Below are positions 1 to 7,719 of a stretch of 11,146 bases of DNA, one piece after another. The notes under the pieces are model-generated. The model searched no databases. It worked only from the letters and a program-made list of their open reading frames with translations, and was not told where the DNA came from. Both the position numbers and the translations under genes were made by a program. The DNA is from Vulcanimicrobiia bacterium (GTDB lineage Bacteria > Vulcanimicrobiota > Vulcanimicrobiia > Vulcanimicrobiales > Vulcanimicrobiaceae). Each line of letters opens with the position of its first letter. Within the stretch, counting starts at the first letter, position 1. The DNA lies in assembly GCA_025451135.1 (NCBI GenBank), contig JANWKW010000041.1:1-11146 (forward strand), in the 5' to 3' direction.

Positions 1-158
1 AGGCCGCGGTCCACCTCCCGCTCGAGATGACGGTGGAGCGCGACGTCGTGCAACTCTCGCCGGTCTGCGCGACTTACCATATGTACCGATACCCAGAGGA
101 TCGCGGCGAGCGGTTCGCCGCCGCCGGGGCGGCGCTCGCGGAGCGCGCCGGTGCGTAG
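1..158 (+). CDS. murD: UDP-N-acetylmuramoyl-L-alanine:D-glutamate ligase, C-terminal end (partial)
   Basis: The window opens inside this gene; frame 3 reads through to TAG at 156-158, giving about 51 C-terminal residues. The stretch VVQLSPVCATYHMY followed by EDRGERF matches the typical MurD C-terminus (hydrophobic strand, 'LSPACAS.D.F', then '..RG..F'), which belongs to the Mur ligase C-terminal domain. MurD is the cytoplasmic ATP-dependent ligase that adds D-glutamate to UDP-MurNAc-L-Ala. Only the tail is visible, so the ATP-binding P-loop and catalytic centre cannot be checked. The call rests on the tail motif and on the position directly before ftsW, the usual order in division/cell-wall clusters. 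The 3' end overlaps the GTG start of ftsW by 8 bases. Confidence 0.88.
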   Translation, partial: AAVHLPLEMTVERDVVQLSPVCATYHMYRYPEDRGERFAAAGAALAERAGA

Positions 159-1320
159 CGCCGCGCGCCGGCGCCCGCTCGGCGACGCGCGCGAGGACCG
201 CTCGCCGCTGCGTTCGTTCGTCACCGCCGCGCCCGACACGCTCCTGGTCTCGTCGGTCCTGACCTTGGTCGCGATCGGGATGATCATGGTCTATAGCGCC
301 TCGAGCGCGCAGGCCTACAGCGACTACCACGACCCGGCCTACTACTTCAAGCATCAGCTGATCTGGCTGGTCATCGGCGGTATCGCCGCGTTCTTCGCCT
401 ATCGCATGGACTATCACGCCCTGCGCAAGGCGGCGCCATATCTGCTGATCGCCTCGATCGTCGGCGTCGCCGCGGTGCTGGTCCCGCACGTCGGCATCGT
501 CGTCAACGGCGCGCGCCGATGGATCGGCGCGGGCTCGTTCACCCTGCAGCCGTCCGAGTTCGCGAAGCTGGGATCGGTCGTCTACCTGGCGGCGATGCTG
601 ACGGTGCGCGGCGATCGGATCACGCAGTTCACCAAAGGCCTCTTCCCGCTCTTGATCCCGCCGCTGCTGCTGGCGCTGCTGGTGCTGCGCGAGCCCGACA
701 TGGGGACCGCGAGCCTGCTGGTGATGGTGGCCTTCGCGATGTTCTTCGCGGCCGGCGCGCGCATCCCGCATCTGCTCGGCGTGATCCTGGTCATCCTCCC
801 GCCCGTCGCCCTGACGGTGCTGACCAGTTCGTACCGGCGCGCCCGGGTGCTGGCGTTCATCGATCCGTGGAAGGATCCGCAGAACACCGGCTTCCATATC
901 GTCCAATCGCTGCTCGCGCTCGGGAGCGGCGGTCTGCTCGGCGCCGGACTGGGCGCGTCGCGTGCCAAGTTCTTCTACTTGCCCGAACAGTCCACCGACT
1001 TCATCTTCTCGATCATCGGCGAAGAACTGGGCCTGGTCGGCTCGCTCTTCGTCGTGCTGCTGTTCGTGGTCTTCGCCTATCGCGCGATCCGGATCGCGAT
1101 CGCCGCGCCCGACCGGTTCGGATTCTTCCTGGCGATCGGCTGCACGGCGATGATCGTGATCCAGGCCTTCGTGAACATCGGCGTGGTCACGTCCTCGTGG
1201 CCGGTCACCGGCGTCCCGCTGCCGTTCATCTCGTCCGGCGGCTCGTCGCTGATCGTCAATCTGGTCGGCTTCGCGCTGATCGCGAACGTGGGCCGCTTCC
1301 GGCGCGTCGACGCGCACTAG
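151..1320 (+). CDS. ftsW: FtsW/RodA/SpoVE-family lipid II polymerase (septal peptidoglycan glycosyltransferase)
   Basis: 389 residues, a polytopic SEDS protein of the inner membrane that polymerises lipid II with a partner class B PBP. After an arginine-rich cytoplasmic N-terminus (about residues 1-25), several long hydrophobic segments fill the rest. Family motifs seen: GARRWI (120-125), QPSEFAKL (133-140), EPDMGTA (181-187), PEQSTDFIFSIIGEELG (278-294) and SSGGSSL (361-367). The Asp in 'STDF' (residue 283) is at the position of the catalytic aspartate of SEDS enzymes; the usual His two residues before it is Ser here. The start is GTG at 151, with GGAG at 140-143 seven bases upstream, and overlaps murD by 8 bases. 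FtsW is preferred over RodA because the gene lies between murD and murG. Confidence 0.95.
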   Translation: MRSAARRRPLGDAREDRSPLRSFVTAAPDTLLVSSVLTLVAIGMIMVYSASSAQAYSDYHDPAYYFKHQLIWLVIGGIAAFFAYRMDYHALRKAAPYLLIASIVGVAAVLVPHVGIVVNGARRWIGAGSFTLQPSEFAKLGSVVYLAAMLTVRGDRITQFTKGLFPLLIPPLLLALLVLREPDMGTASLLVMVAFAMFFAAGARIPHLLGVILVILPPVALTVLTSSYRRARVLAFIDPWKDPQNTGFHIVQSLLALGSGGLLGAGLGASRAKFFYLPEQSTDFIFSIIGEELGLVGSLFVVLLFVVFAYRAIRIAIAAPDRFGFFLAIGCTAMIVIQAFVNIGVVTSSWPVTGVPLPFISSGGSSLIVNLVGFALIANVGRFRRVDAH

Positions 1321-1330
1321 CCTCGGTCGA

Positions 1331-2359
1331 ATGCGAAGCGACGTCCCGGACCGGCTGATGCGTATGGCGCGCGCTTGCGCCGCGATGGGCTCGCCGCTGT
1401 ACGGCGCGCTGCTCGAGCGCGCGGCCGAGCAGTACCGCGCGGGCGGTCCGGTCGCGCGCGTGCTCGACGAGAACGCGGACCGCTCGCGCCTGGGCTTACG
1501 GCTGATGGCGGCGCTCCACTACCTCGCGCTCTCGGGCGATGAAGCGCTGGCCGGGCACTATCCCTCGACCGGCGGCGACGGCGATGCGGCGGCCATCTGG
1601 GAGATCGCCGGCGATCGCTTCGTGCGCGACGCGAAGACGATCGACGCGCTGATGGAACGGCCGCTGCAGACCAACGAGCCGGCGCGTGCGATGCCGCTGA
1701 TGGCCGGTTACTGCTGGCTGGCGGCGCGCTGCGGTCTGCCGCTGCGCGTCTTCGAGATCGGAGCCAGCGCCGGCCTCAACCTGCGCTGGGACGCGTTCGC
1801 CTACGACGGCGGCGATTGGAGGTACGGCGGCTCGTCGCCGCTGGTGTTGCACAACCTCATCGCGTCGGGCGCGCCCGCGCATCTGAGCGCGGTTCCGACG
1901 GTCGCCGAACGGCGCGGATGCGACCTGCACCCGCTCGATGCGACGTCGGCGGTCGATCGCATGGAACTGCTCTCGTTCGTATGGCCCGACCAGGCCGGCC
2001 GCGTCGCGCGTCTGCGGGCCGCGCTCGAGGTCGCGGCGCGGCTGCCGGTCGAGGTCGACCGCGCCGACCTGCTGGATTGGATCCCGCGTCGTGCGGCGCC
2101 GGTCGACGGCACGCTCACGGTCGTCACCGAGTCGGTGCTGATCGAGCATTTCTCGCTCGACGCGCGCGACGCCTTGACCGCCGCGGTGCACGCGCAAGCC
2201 GCTAAAGCGACCGCCGGCGCGCCGTTCGCATGGCTGCGGATGGAACCGTCCGAAGGCGCGTACGCGACCGAGGTGTTCGCGTGGCCGGACGTCCCCGGGG
2301 GCGTGCGCATCGCGACCTCGGACGGCCACGCCCAGAATATCGTCTGGAGCGGCGCGTGA
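1331..2359 (+). CDS. DUF2332 family protein inside the dcw cluster, function unknown
   Basis: 342 residues, no signal peptide or membrane segment, so probably cytoplasmic. I recognise the DUF2332 pattern: an N-terminal helical part with LHYLALSGD (62-70), the QTNE box (113-116), the central strand-loop FEIGASAGLNL (141-151), CDLHPLD (197-203) and FVWPDQ (216-221), which is close to the family's 'vWPeq'. The FEIGASAGLN loop resembles motif I (E/DxGxGxG) of Rossmann-fold SAM methyltransferases, so binding of SAM or another nucleotide is possible. I infer this from the motif only, and no activity is known to me. Start choice: ATG 1331, 10 bases after ftsW, has no clear Shine-Dalgarno sequence; in-frame ATGs at 1358 and 1364 are alternatives. 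The TGA overlaps the murG GTG start by 4 bases, which suggests co-translation with cell-wall genes. Confidence 0.85.
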   Translation: MRSDVPDRLMRMARACAAMGSPLYGALLERAAEQYRAGGPVARVLDENADRSRLGLRLMAALHYLALSGDEALAGHYPSTGGDGDAAAIWEIAGDRFVRDAKTIDALMERPLQTNEPARAMPLMAGYCWLAARCGLPLRVFEIGASAGLNLRWDAFAYDGGDWRYGGSSPLVLHNLIASGAPAHLSAVPTVAERRGCDLHPLDATSAVDRMELLSFVWPDQAGRVARLRAALEVAARLPVEVDRADLLDWIPRRAAPVDGTLTVVTESVLIEHFSLDARDALTAAVHAQAAKATAGAPFAWLRMEPSEGAYATEVFAWPDVPGGVRIATSDGHAQNIVWSGA

Positions 2360-3402
2360 ACGTCGTCTTCGCGGGCGGCGGCACCGGCGGCCATCTGTAT
2401 CCGGCGATCGCGGTGGCCGACGCATTGCGGACCGAAGCGACCGTCTCGTTCGTCGGCACCGCCGACCGGCTCGAAGCGACCATCGTGCCGAAGGCCGGCT
2501 ATCCGCTCTACACGATCGCCGCCCGTCCGCTGACCGGCATCGCATCGCCGTTCGTCAATGCCAAGGGCATCGCGCAGAGCGTCGCGGTGCTCCGGCGCCT
2601 GCGGCCGGATATCGTGATCGCGACCGGCGGCTACGTCTGCTTTCCGCTGGTGACCGCGGCCCGCATCCCCGGCGTGACGAAGTGGCACGTGCCGATCGCG
2701 CTGCTCGAGCCGAATGCCGTGCCGGGGCTCACCAACCGCCTGCTCGCGCCGATGGTCGACGAGGTCTGGAACGCGCAGAACACCGGCGTACCGGTCCGCG
2801 CCTCGGTGCGCTCGCTTCCGGCGCGCGCGGCCGCGGCCGCGCGGCTCGGCGTCGATCCGGTCCGCAAGACGCTGCTGGTCGTCGGCGGCAGCCAGGGCGC
2901 GCGTTCGATCAACGGCGCGGTCGCCAGCCTCGCGCTCTCGGGCGGCGTGCCGTCCGAGTGGCAGATGCTGCTGATCGCCGGCCGCACCGATGCGGCCGAC
3001 GTCGCCGCTACCCTGGCCCGCGTCCCGAACGTGCGCGTGCTCCAGTATCTGGACGACATGGCCGACGGCTACGCGGTCGCCGACCTGGTCCTGGCGCGCG
3101 CGGGCGCGATGACCGTCGCCGAACTCGCGGCCGTCCGCCTGCCGGCGATCCTGGTGCCGTATCCGCACGCGGCCGCCGACCACCAGACCGCCAACGCCCG
3201 GGCGGTCGAGCGCTCCGGCGCGGCCGTCCTGCTCCCCGACGACGCACTGGTCGCTCGCCTGCCGGCGGTGCTCGCCGAGACGCTCGCACCGGCGCGGTTC
3301 GCGTCGCTGCGCGCGAGCGCGACCGCGCTCGACCCGGGCGACGCCGTCGCCGCGATCGTGGCGCGGATACGGGCGCTCGTCTCGCGAACAGGCACGACTT
3401 GA
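2356..3402 (+). CDS. murG: UDP-N-acetylglucosamine--N-acetylmuramyl-(pentapeptide) pyrophosphoryl-undecaprenol GlcNAc transferase
   Basis: 348 residues, the normal MurG length. MurG is the peripheral inner-membrane GT28 glycosyltransferase that adds GlcNAc to lipid I to make lipid II, the substrate of FtsW. N-terminal domain: GGTGGHLYPA (7-16), GGYVCFP (91-97) and EPNAVPGLTNR (118-128). C-terminal UDP-GlcNAc domain: GGSQGA (177-182), ARAGAMTVAEL (247-257) and YPHAAADHQTANA (269-281). Small departures from consensus are EPN where EQN is usual, and Ala before RAGA where Ser is common. The start is GTG 2356, overlapping the DUF2332 stop as GTGA, with GGAG at 2346-2349 six bases upstream. A longer in-frame reading back to 2230 is rejected because it runs inside DUF2332 and precedes the glycine-rich N-terminus. 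It ends in TGATG with murC. Confidence 0.97.
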   Translation: MNVVFAGGGTGGHLYPAIAVADALRTEATVSFVGTADRLEATIVPKAGYPLYTIAARPLTGIASPFVNAKGIAQSVAVLRRLRPDIVIATGGYVCFPLVTAARIPGVTKWHVPIALLEPNAVPGLTNRLLAPMVDEVWNAQNTGVPVRASVRSLPARAAAAARLGVDPVRKTLLVVGGSQGARSINGAVASLALSGGVPSEWQMLLIAGRTDAADVAATLARVPNVRVLQYLDDMADGYAVADLVLARAGAMTVAELAAVRLPAILVPYPHAAADHQTANARAVERSGAAVLLPDDALVARLPAVLAETLAPARFASLRASATALDPGDAVAAIVARIRALVSRTGTT

Positions 3403-4778
3403 TGGGCACCTGGCACTTCGTCGGCATCGGCGGCATCGGCATGAGCGCGATCGCGCGCATCCTCCTGGCGCGCGGTGAATCCGTCTCGGGTTCGGACGTC
3501 AAGGAGACGGAGCTGATCGCGCGTCTGCGCGAAGAGGGCGCGCGCGTCACCGTCCCCCATGCCGCCGCCAACGTCGAAGGCGCCGCCACGCTGGTCGTGT
3601 CGTCGGCGATCGATCGCCAGAATCCCGAACTCGTGGCCGCGCGGCGCGCCGGCATCCCGGTGCTGCATCGCGGCGAACTGCTCGCGCGACTGGTCCGCGA
3701 GAAGCGCGGCGTCGCGATCTGCGGGACGCACGGCAAGACCACCACCACCGCGATGATCCATGCAGTGCTGCGCGACGGCGGCATCGACGCGAGCCTGGTG
3801 CTCGGCGGGATCGACGGCGCGATCGGCACCAACGCCCACAACGGGACGTCCCCGTGGTTCGTCACCGAAGCCGACGAGTCGGACGGTTCGTTCGCGCTGC
3901 TCGATCCGGCGATCGCGGTGCTGACGAACATCGAGAACGACCATCTGGCGAGCGACGACGACCTGCCGCATCTGGTCAACGCGTTCGCCGAGTTCTTGAA
4001 GAAGCTGCCGGAGGACGGCCTGGCCGTGGTCGGCGTCGACAACGCGCTCTCCGCGTCGCTCGCGACCGTCAGGCTGCGGGCGCGCACCGTCACCGTCGGA
4101 CTGCTTCCCAACGCCGAGATCCACGCGGCGAACCTGCGCTATCCCGAACTGGGCGCGACCTTCGACGCGATCGCCGGCACCGTGTGCCTCGGCTCGGTCG
4201 AGCTGACCGTCCCGGGCGCGATCAACGTGCAGAACGCGCTCGCCGCGATCGCGGTCGCGCGCGAGCTGGGCGTGCCGTTCGCAAAGATCGCCTCGGGTCT
4301 GCGGGCGTTCCGCGGCGTCCGCCGCCGTTTCGACATCCTGGCGCGCGACCCGCGCATGACGGTGGTCGACGATTACGCGCACCATCCGACGGCCGTGCGC
4401 GCCACCATCGCGGCCGCGCGCGGCTACCATCGCGGACCGGTCGTGGTCGCCTTCCAGCCGCATCGCTACTCGCGCACGCAGCATCTGGCCAAGGATTTCG
4501 CGGACGCCCTGCGCGGCGCCGACAGCGTCTATCTGGCGCCCGTCTACGCGGCCTCGGAGGCGCCCATCCGCGGCATCAGCGAGCGTTCCATCGGCGAACC
4601 GCTGGCGGCCGCCGGCGGTCGGGTCGGCTACGTCGCTGCGGTCGAGGACCTCGAGGCGCGCATCTACGCCGAAGCACCGCCGGGCGCGCTGGTGCTGATG
4701 CTCGGCGCCGGCAACATCACCGAAGTAGCCGCGCGTCTTGCCGACCGCGTGCTCTCCGCGGCCAAGGCGGCGGTGTGA
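3402..4778 (+). CDS. murC: UDP-N-acetylmuramate--L-alanine ligase
   Basis: 458 residues, typical for MurC. It is the cytoplasmic ATP-dependent ligase that adds the first stem-peptide residue (L-Ala) to UDP-MurNAc. Domain 1 begins with the nucleotide loop GIGGIGMSAIA (8-18). The central ATPase has the P-loop GTHGKTTTT (108-116), EADESDGS (156-163) and NIENDHL (176-182). The C-terminal domain has DDYAHHPT (323-330) and PHRYSRT (353-359). All expected boxes are present, with no truncation. The start is ATG 3402, sharing one base with the murG stop (TGATG); only a weak AGG lies about 9 bases upstream, so re-initiation after murG is likely. The start places the glycine loop at the N-terminus, as usual. 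Its stop overlaps the murB start. Confidence 0.97.
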   Translation: MGTWHFVGIGGIGMSAIARILLARGESVSGSDVKETELIARLREEGARVTVPHAAANVEGAATLVVSSAIDRQNPELVAARRAGIPVLHRGELLARLVREKRGVAICGTHGKTTTTAMIHAVLRDGGIDASLVLGGIDGAIGTNAHNGTSPWFVTEADESDGSFALLDPAIAVLTNIENDHLASDDDLPHLVNAFAEFLKKLPEDGLAVVGVDNALSASLATVRLRARTVTVGLLPNAEIHAANLRYPELGATFDAIAGTVCLGSVELTVPGAINVQNALAAIAVARELGVPFAKIASGLRAFRGVRRRFDILARDPRMTVVDDYAHHPTAVRATIAAARGYHRGPVVVAFQPHRYSRTQHLAKDFADALRGADSVYLAPVYAASEAPIRGISERSIGEPLAAAGGRVGYVAAVEDLEARIYAEAPPGALVLMLGAGNITEVAARLADRVLSAAKAAV

Positions 4779-5743
4779 GCGCGACCACCGCGTCGGCGAC
4801 CGCGTCGATCCTGCGCGCGGACGATCGCGACGAACTGCGCGCGATCTGCGGCGCGCGCGCCGCGTTCGACCGGCCGCTCGCGCCGTTCACGTCGTGGAAG
4901 ATCGGCGGGCCGGCGGACGCTTTGCTCGTGGTCGAAAGCGACGACGAACTCGCCGCCGTCATGCGCTTCTGTCTGCGCCGCAAGATGCCGTGGTTCGCGC
5001 TCGGCAGCGGCAGCAATCTGCTGGTCGGCGACGGCGGGATGCGCGGACTGGTGCTGCGCCTGGCCGGATCGTTCGCGGAGATCGACGTGCGCGCGGATGG
5101 CGACGAGGTGATCGTGCGCGCCGGCGCATCGGCCGACATGGCGCTGATGACCGCCAAGGCGGCCTCGCACGGCGCGGTCGGCATCGGCTCGCTCGCGGGC
5201 ATCCCGGGTCGGGTCGGCGGGTCGCTGCGCATGAACGCGGGCACCGATCGCGAGATCGGCGAGTTCGTCCGCGAGGTCTGGGTGCAGTCGCCGTCGCGGC
5301 CCGAACCGCACGCGGTCCCGGTGCAGTACTACTACCGGCACACGACGCTCGCGCGCGACGCGATCGTCTCCCGGGTGACGCTCGCGTTCGAGCGCGGCGA
5401 GCCCAAGGCCGTCCGCGAGCAGATGCAGGAGCGCCTGAAGCGGCGCAAGGCCACCCAGCCCATCGCCCTGCCGAACGCGGGCTCGTGCTTCCGCAATCCC
5501 GAGGGCGACAAGGCGGCCCGGCTGATCGAGGCGGCCGGCGCGAAGGGATGGCGCGAAGGCGGAGCGGAAGTCTCGCCTCTGCACGCCAACTTCATCAACA
5601 ACGTGGACGGTGCAACCGCTCGCGACGTCTCGGCCTTATTGGCTCGGGTGCGGCGGGCCGTCTTCGAACGATCCGGTGTCGAACTCCAGCTCGAAGTCCA
5701 TCTCGTCGGCGTCTTTACCGCAGAAGAAGAGAACGTTCAATGA
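4775..5743 (+). CDS. murB: UDP-N-acetylenolpyruvoylglucosamine reductase
   Basis: 322 residues. MurB is the FAD/NADPH reductase that converts UDP-GlcNAc-enolpyruvate into UDP-MurNAc, the substrate of MurC next door. Visible features: TSWKIGGPAD (39-48), the FAD-binding GSGSNLLVGDGG (77-88), GIPGRVGGSLRMNAG (142-156), YYYRHT (185-190), NAGSCFRNP (234-242) with the proton-donor Ser237, HANFINN (270-276), and LEVHLVG (306-312) with the catalytic Glu307. YRHT has Thr where Ser is common. The short acidic tail after residue 312 (TAEEENVQ) extends slightly past the last motif. The start is GTG 4775, overlapping the murC stop as GTGA, with AAGG at 4764-4767 seven bases upstream. The open frame continues upstream to 3854 only as a shadow of murC. 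The stop overlaps the ddl ATG. Confidence 0.96.
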   Translation: MSATTASATASILRADDRDELRAICGARAAFDRPLAPFTSWKIGGPADALLVVESDDELAAVMRFCLRRKMPWFALGSGSNLLVGDGGMRGLVLRLAGSFAEIDVRADGDEVIVRAGASADMALMTAKAASHGAVGIGSLAGIPGRVGGSLRMNAGTDREIGEFVREVWVQSPSRPEPHAVPVQYYYRHTTLARDAIVSRVTLAFERGEPKAVREQMQERLKRRKATQPIALPNAGSCFRNPEGDKAARLIEAAGAKGWREGGAEVSPLHANFINNVDGATARDVSALLARVRRAVFERSGVELQLEVHLVGVFTAEEENVQ

Positions 5744-6687
5744 AATCCACGCGCTCGGCCAAGGTCGCGGTCGTCATGGGCGGTTCGAGCTCCGAACGCG
5801 AGATCTCGATCCAGACCGGCTCGGGCGTGATGCGCGCGCTGCAGACGCTCGGCTACGACGCGCAGTCGCTCGACTTCGACGCGAAATTCGTCGACGCGGT
5901 CCGCGCGCTCGCGCCCGACGTGGTCTTCGTCGCGCTGCACGGTCCGGGCGGCGAGGACGGCCAGGTGCAGGCGATCCTCGAGTATCTCGGGATCCCATAC
6001 ACGGGCAGCGGCGTGGAAGCGGCGGCGCTCGCGATGGACAAGCATCTCACCAAGAAACTGATCGGCGCCGAAGGGCTGCCGACGGCCGCCTGGGACCTGT
6101 TCGATCTCTCCGGCGGCACCTTGCCGCTGCTCCCCGGTTCGCTCGACCTGCCGCTGGTCATCAAGCCGCGGTACGAAGGATCGTCGTCGGGCGTCTCGAT
6201 CGTCAAGACGCACGAGCAGTGGACCAACGCAATGCTGACGTCGGCCAAGCTGTTCCCGCAGGTGATGGCCGAGGAGTACGTCGAGGGCCGCGAGTTCACG
6301 TGCGGCGTGCTCGGCGAAGAAGCGCTGCCGGTCGTCGAGATCGTCGCCAACAAGGACGAGTTCTACACCTACGATGCGAAGTACGCGCCGGGCGGCAGCA
6401 CCCACATCGTGCCGGCCGAGATCGACGCGGATCTGGCCGCGCGCCTGCAGATGCTGGCGCTCTCGGTCCATCGTCTGATCGGCCTGCGCGACTACTCGCG
6501 CACCGACTTCATCGTGAGCAAAGAAGGGCGCCCGCAGATCCTCGAGGTCAACACGCTCCCGGGCCTCACGCCGACCAGCCTGTTGCCGGATGCGTGCAAG
6601 GCGATCGGGATCTCGTACGAAGCGCTGATCGACCGGCTCGTCGGCTACGCCCTCGCGCGCACCGAGAACCGCGCCGCGCTGACGTAG
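5740..6687 (+). CDS. ddl: D-alanine--D-alanine ligase
   Basis: 315 residues, the usual Ddl size. It is a cytoplasmic ATP-grasp ligase that makes D-Ala-D-Ala for MurF. Motifs: GGSSSEREIS (14-23, with Glu20 matching E. coli DdlB Glu15), LHGPGGEDG (66-74), YTGSG (87-91), MDK (99-101), IKPRYEGSSSGV (141-152), EEYVEGREFT (178-187), YDAKY (211-215), RTDF (254-257) and LEVNTLPGLT (268-277), which supplies Mg ligands. Lys214-Tyr215 correspond to Lys215-Tyr216 of E. coli DdlB. Tyr at this site fits a D-Ala-D-Ala rather than D-Ala-D-Lac enzyme, so there is no sign of intrinsic vancomycin-type depsipeptide synthesis. The ATG overlaps the murB stop as ATGA, with a purine-rich AGAAGAAGAG upstream. It is the last gene of the cell-wall block. 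Confidence 0.97.
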   Translation: MKSTRSAKVAVVMGGSSSEREISIQTGSGVMRALQTLGYDAQSLDFDAKFVDAVRALAPDVVFVALHGPGGEDGQVQAILEYLGIPYTGSGVEAAALAMDKHLTKKLIGAEGLPTAAWDLFDLSGGTLPLLPGSLDLPLVIKPRYEGSSSGVSIVKTHEQWTNAMLTSAKLFPQVMAEEYVEGREFTCGVLGEEALPVVEIVANKDEFYTYDAKYAPGGSTHIVPAEIDADLAARLQMLALSVHRLIGLRDYSRTDFIVSKEGRPQILEVNTLPGLTPTSLLPDACKAIGISYEALIDRLVGYALARTENRAALT

Positions 6688-6755
6688 CGTAAGCCTAATC
6701 CCGGGCTAACGTCCGCGGCGTGGAAATCTCGCGCTTTGCGGAAACGGTAGCCCTG
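6688..6755. other. Short spacer between ddl and the esterase gene
   Basis: This 68-base gap is the first clear break after the tightly packed cell-wall genes. It contains AGCC...GGCT arms (6693-6708) around a CCCGGG centre, too weak and lacking a T-run to be called a terminator. I see no convincing promoter boxes. An in-frame GTG at 6720 could extend the esterase, but the signal peptide argues for ATG 6756. Confidence 0.4.
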
Positions 6756-7634
6756 ATGAAGAAGCTCTTGCTCGCAATCGGACTGCTCGCTCTTCTTGGC
6801 GCCGCGACGTCGCCGGGCGTCACCCACCACACGCTGGATGCCGGCGGCGAGACGCGCACCTACGAAGTCGAACTCCCCGCGAACGTCGTCGCCAAGCCGG
6901 CGTTGATCGTGATGCTGCACGGCCACGGCGGCACCGGCGCGCAGATGCGCCGCTATAAGGATATGGGCCAGGTCACGGGCGACGCGGCCGTGATCGTCTA
7001 CCCGGACGGCGTTGACCGCGGCTGGAGCGACGGCCGCACGATACGGAACTCGCAGGACGACATCGGCTTCCTGCGCCGGCTGATCGCGACCGTGCACGCC
7101 GCCTATGGCACCGACCCGAAGCGCGTCTACGTCGCGGGCATGTCGAACGGCGCGATGATGGCGTTGCGCGTCGCCTGCCAGATGCCGGAAGTCGCGGCCG
7201 TCGCCGCCGTCTCCGGCGGATTGCCGGTGCAGTGGAAAGACGATTGCAGACCAGCGCATCCGGTCTCGGTGCTCGGCATCGACGGCACGGCCGACCCGAT
7301 CGTCCCGTTCGACGGCGGCGGGGTCTACAACGATCGCAACGGTGACGTGCTTTCGGCGGCGGAGACGGTCGCGACGTTCGCGCGCGCCGACGGGTGCGGC
7401 GCGGGGCGGACGCTCGCACCGACGGCCGTCGCGAGCGACGGGACGAGCGCGACCTTCGAACGGTGGAGCGATTGCGCCGCGGGCACGTCGGTCGAACTCG
7501 CGACCGTGCACGGCGGCGGCCACGGCTGGCCCGGCGGCCGGCAATACTTCCCCAAACGCCTGGTCGGCACCGTCAGCCAAGCCTTCGACGCCAACGCCTA
7601 CATCTGGGACTTCTTCAGGACGAAGTCGTTGTAG
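6756..7634 (+). CDS. Secreted PHB depolymerase / feruloyl-esterase-family alpha/beta hydrolase
   Basis: 292 residues. The N-terminus MKKLLLAIGLLALLG is a clear signal peptide (two Lys, then a hydrophobic core), probably cleaved near residues 16-20. There is no lipobox Cys, so a soluble exported protein is expected. The fold is the esterase family of LpqC and PHB depolymerases: oxyanion loop LHGHGG (54-59), nucleophile elbow GMSNGA (128-133) with Ser130, Asp180 in GTADPIVPFDGG, and His256 in HGGGHGWPGG. Four cysteines (141, 164, 214, 240) could form disulfides after export. The substrate cannot be told from sequence: polyhydroxyalkanoate oligomers, feruloyl or acetyl esters are all possible. 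The ATG at 6756 is chosen over an in-frame GTG at 6720 because it puts the signal peptide at the N-terminus. It lies 68 bases after ddl, so it may or may not be co-transcribed with it. Confidence 0.85.
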   Translation: MKKLLLAIGLLALLGAATSPGVTHHTLDAGGETRTYEVELPANVVAKPALIVMLHGHGGTGAQMRRYKDMGQVTGDAAVIVYPDGVDRGWSDGRTIRNSQDDIGFLRRLIATVHAAYGTDPKRVYVAGMSNGAMMALRVACQMPEVAAVAAVSGGLPVQWKDDCRPAHPVSVLGIDGTADPIVPFDGGGVYNDRNGDVLSAAETVATFARADGCGAGRTLAPTAVASDGTSATFERWSDCAAGTSVELATVHGGGHGWPGGRQYFPKRLVGTVSQAFDANAYIWDFFRTKSL

Positions 7635-7655
7635 CGATGAGGTATTGCGTTCGTC

Positions 7656-7699
7656 GGTCCCTCGACCACGCGCTTCGCGCTACGCTCGGGATGACAAGG
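7656..7699. repeat. Candidate interspersed intergenic repeat between two convergent genes
   Basis: The 85-base spacer 7635-7719 between the ends of the esterase and DUF5069 genes holds a sequence with CCCTCGACCACGCG, a GCGC-TTC-GCGC mini-hairpin (7670-7680) and CGCTCGGGATGACA (7683-7696). From general knowledge, short elements of the form 'cctcgac..cgctcgggatgaca' recur between genes in many high-GC bacterial genomes. Only one copy is in this window, so the repeat status is inferred from memory of the pattern, not shown here. The element has no U-tract on either strand and is not a clear intrinsic terminator. Confidence 0.4.
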
Positions 7700-7719
7700 G
7701 GTGCACGCTGCCTCTTTAC

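Noticed and set aside
1801..3183. 460-residue open frame on the minus strand across DUF2332 and murG
   Set aside because: Low-complexity Arg/Ala/Asp-rich translation, typical of the antisense of GC-rich genes. The plus strand here encodes recognisable DUF2332 and MurG.
3069..4484. 471-residue minus-strand open frame opposite murG/murC
   Set aside because: No family resemblance and Arg/Asp-rich composition; it is the shadow of murC, whose motifs are complete on the plus strand.
3854..4774. Long N-terminal extension of the murB frame
   Set aside because: Arg/Gly-rich shadow of murC. MurB homology begins shortly after GTG 4775, which has a suitable upstream AAGG.
7656..7700. Bidirectional intrinsic terminator for the convergent genes
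   Set aside because: The hairpin has only a 4-base core stem and no T-run on either strand.
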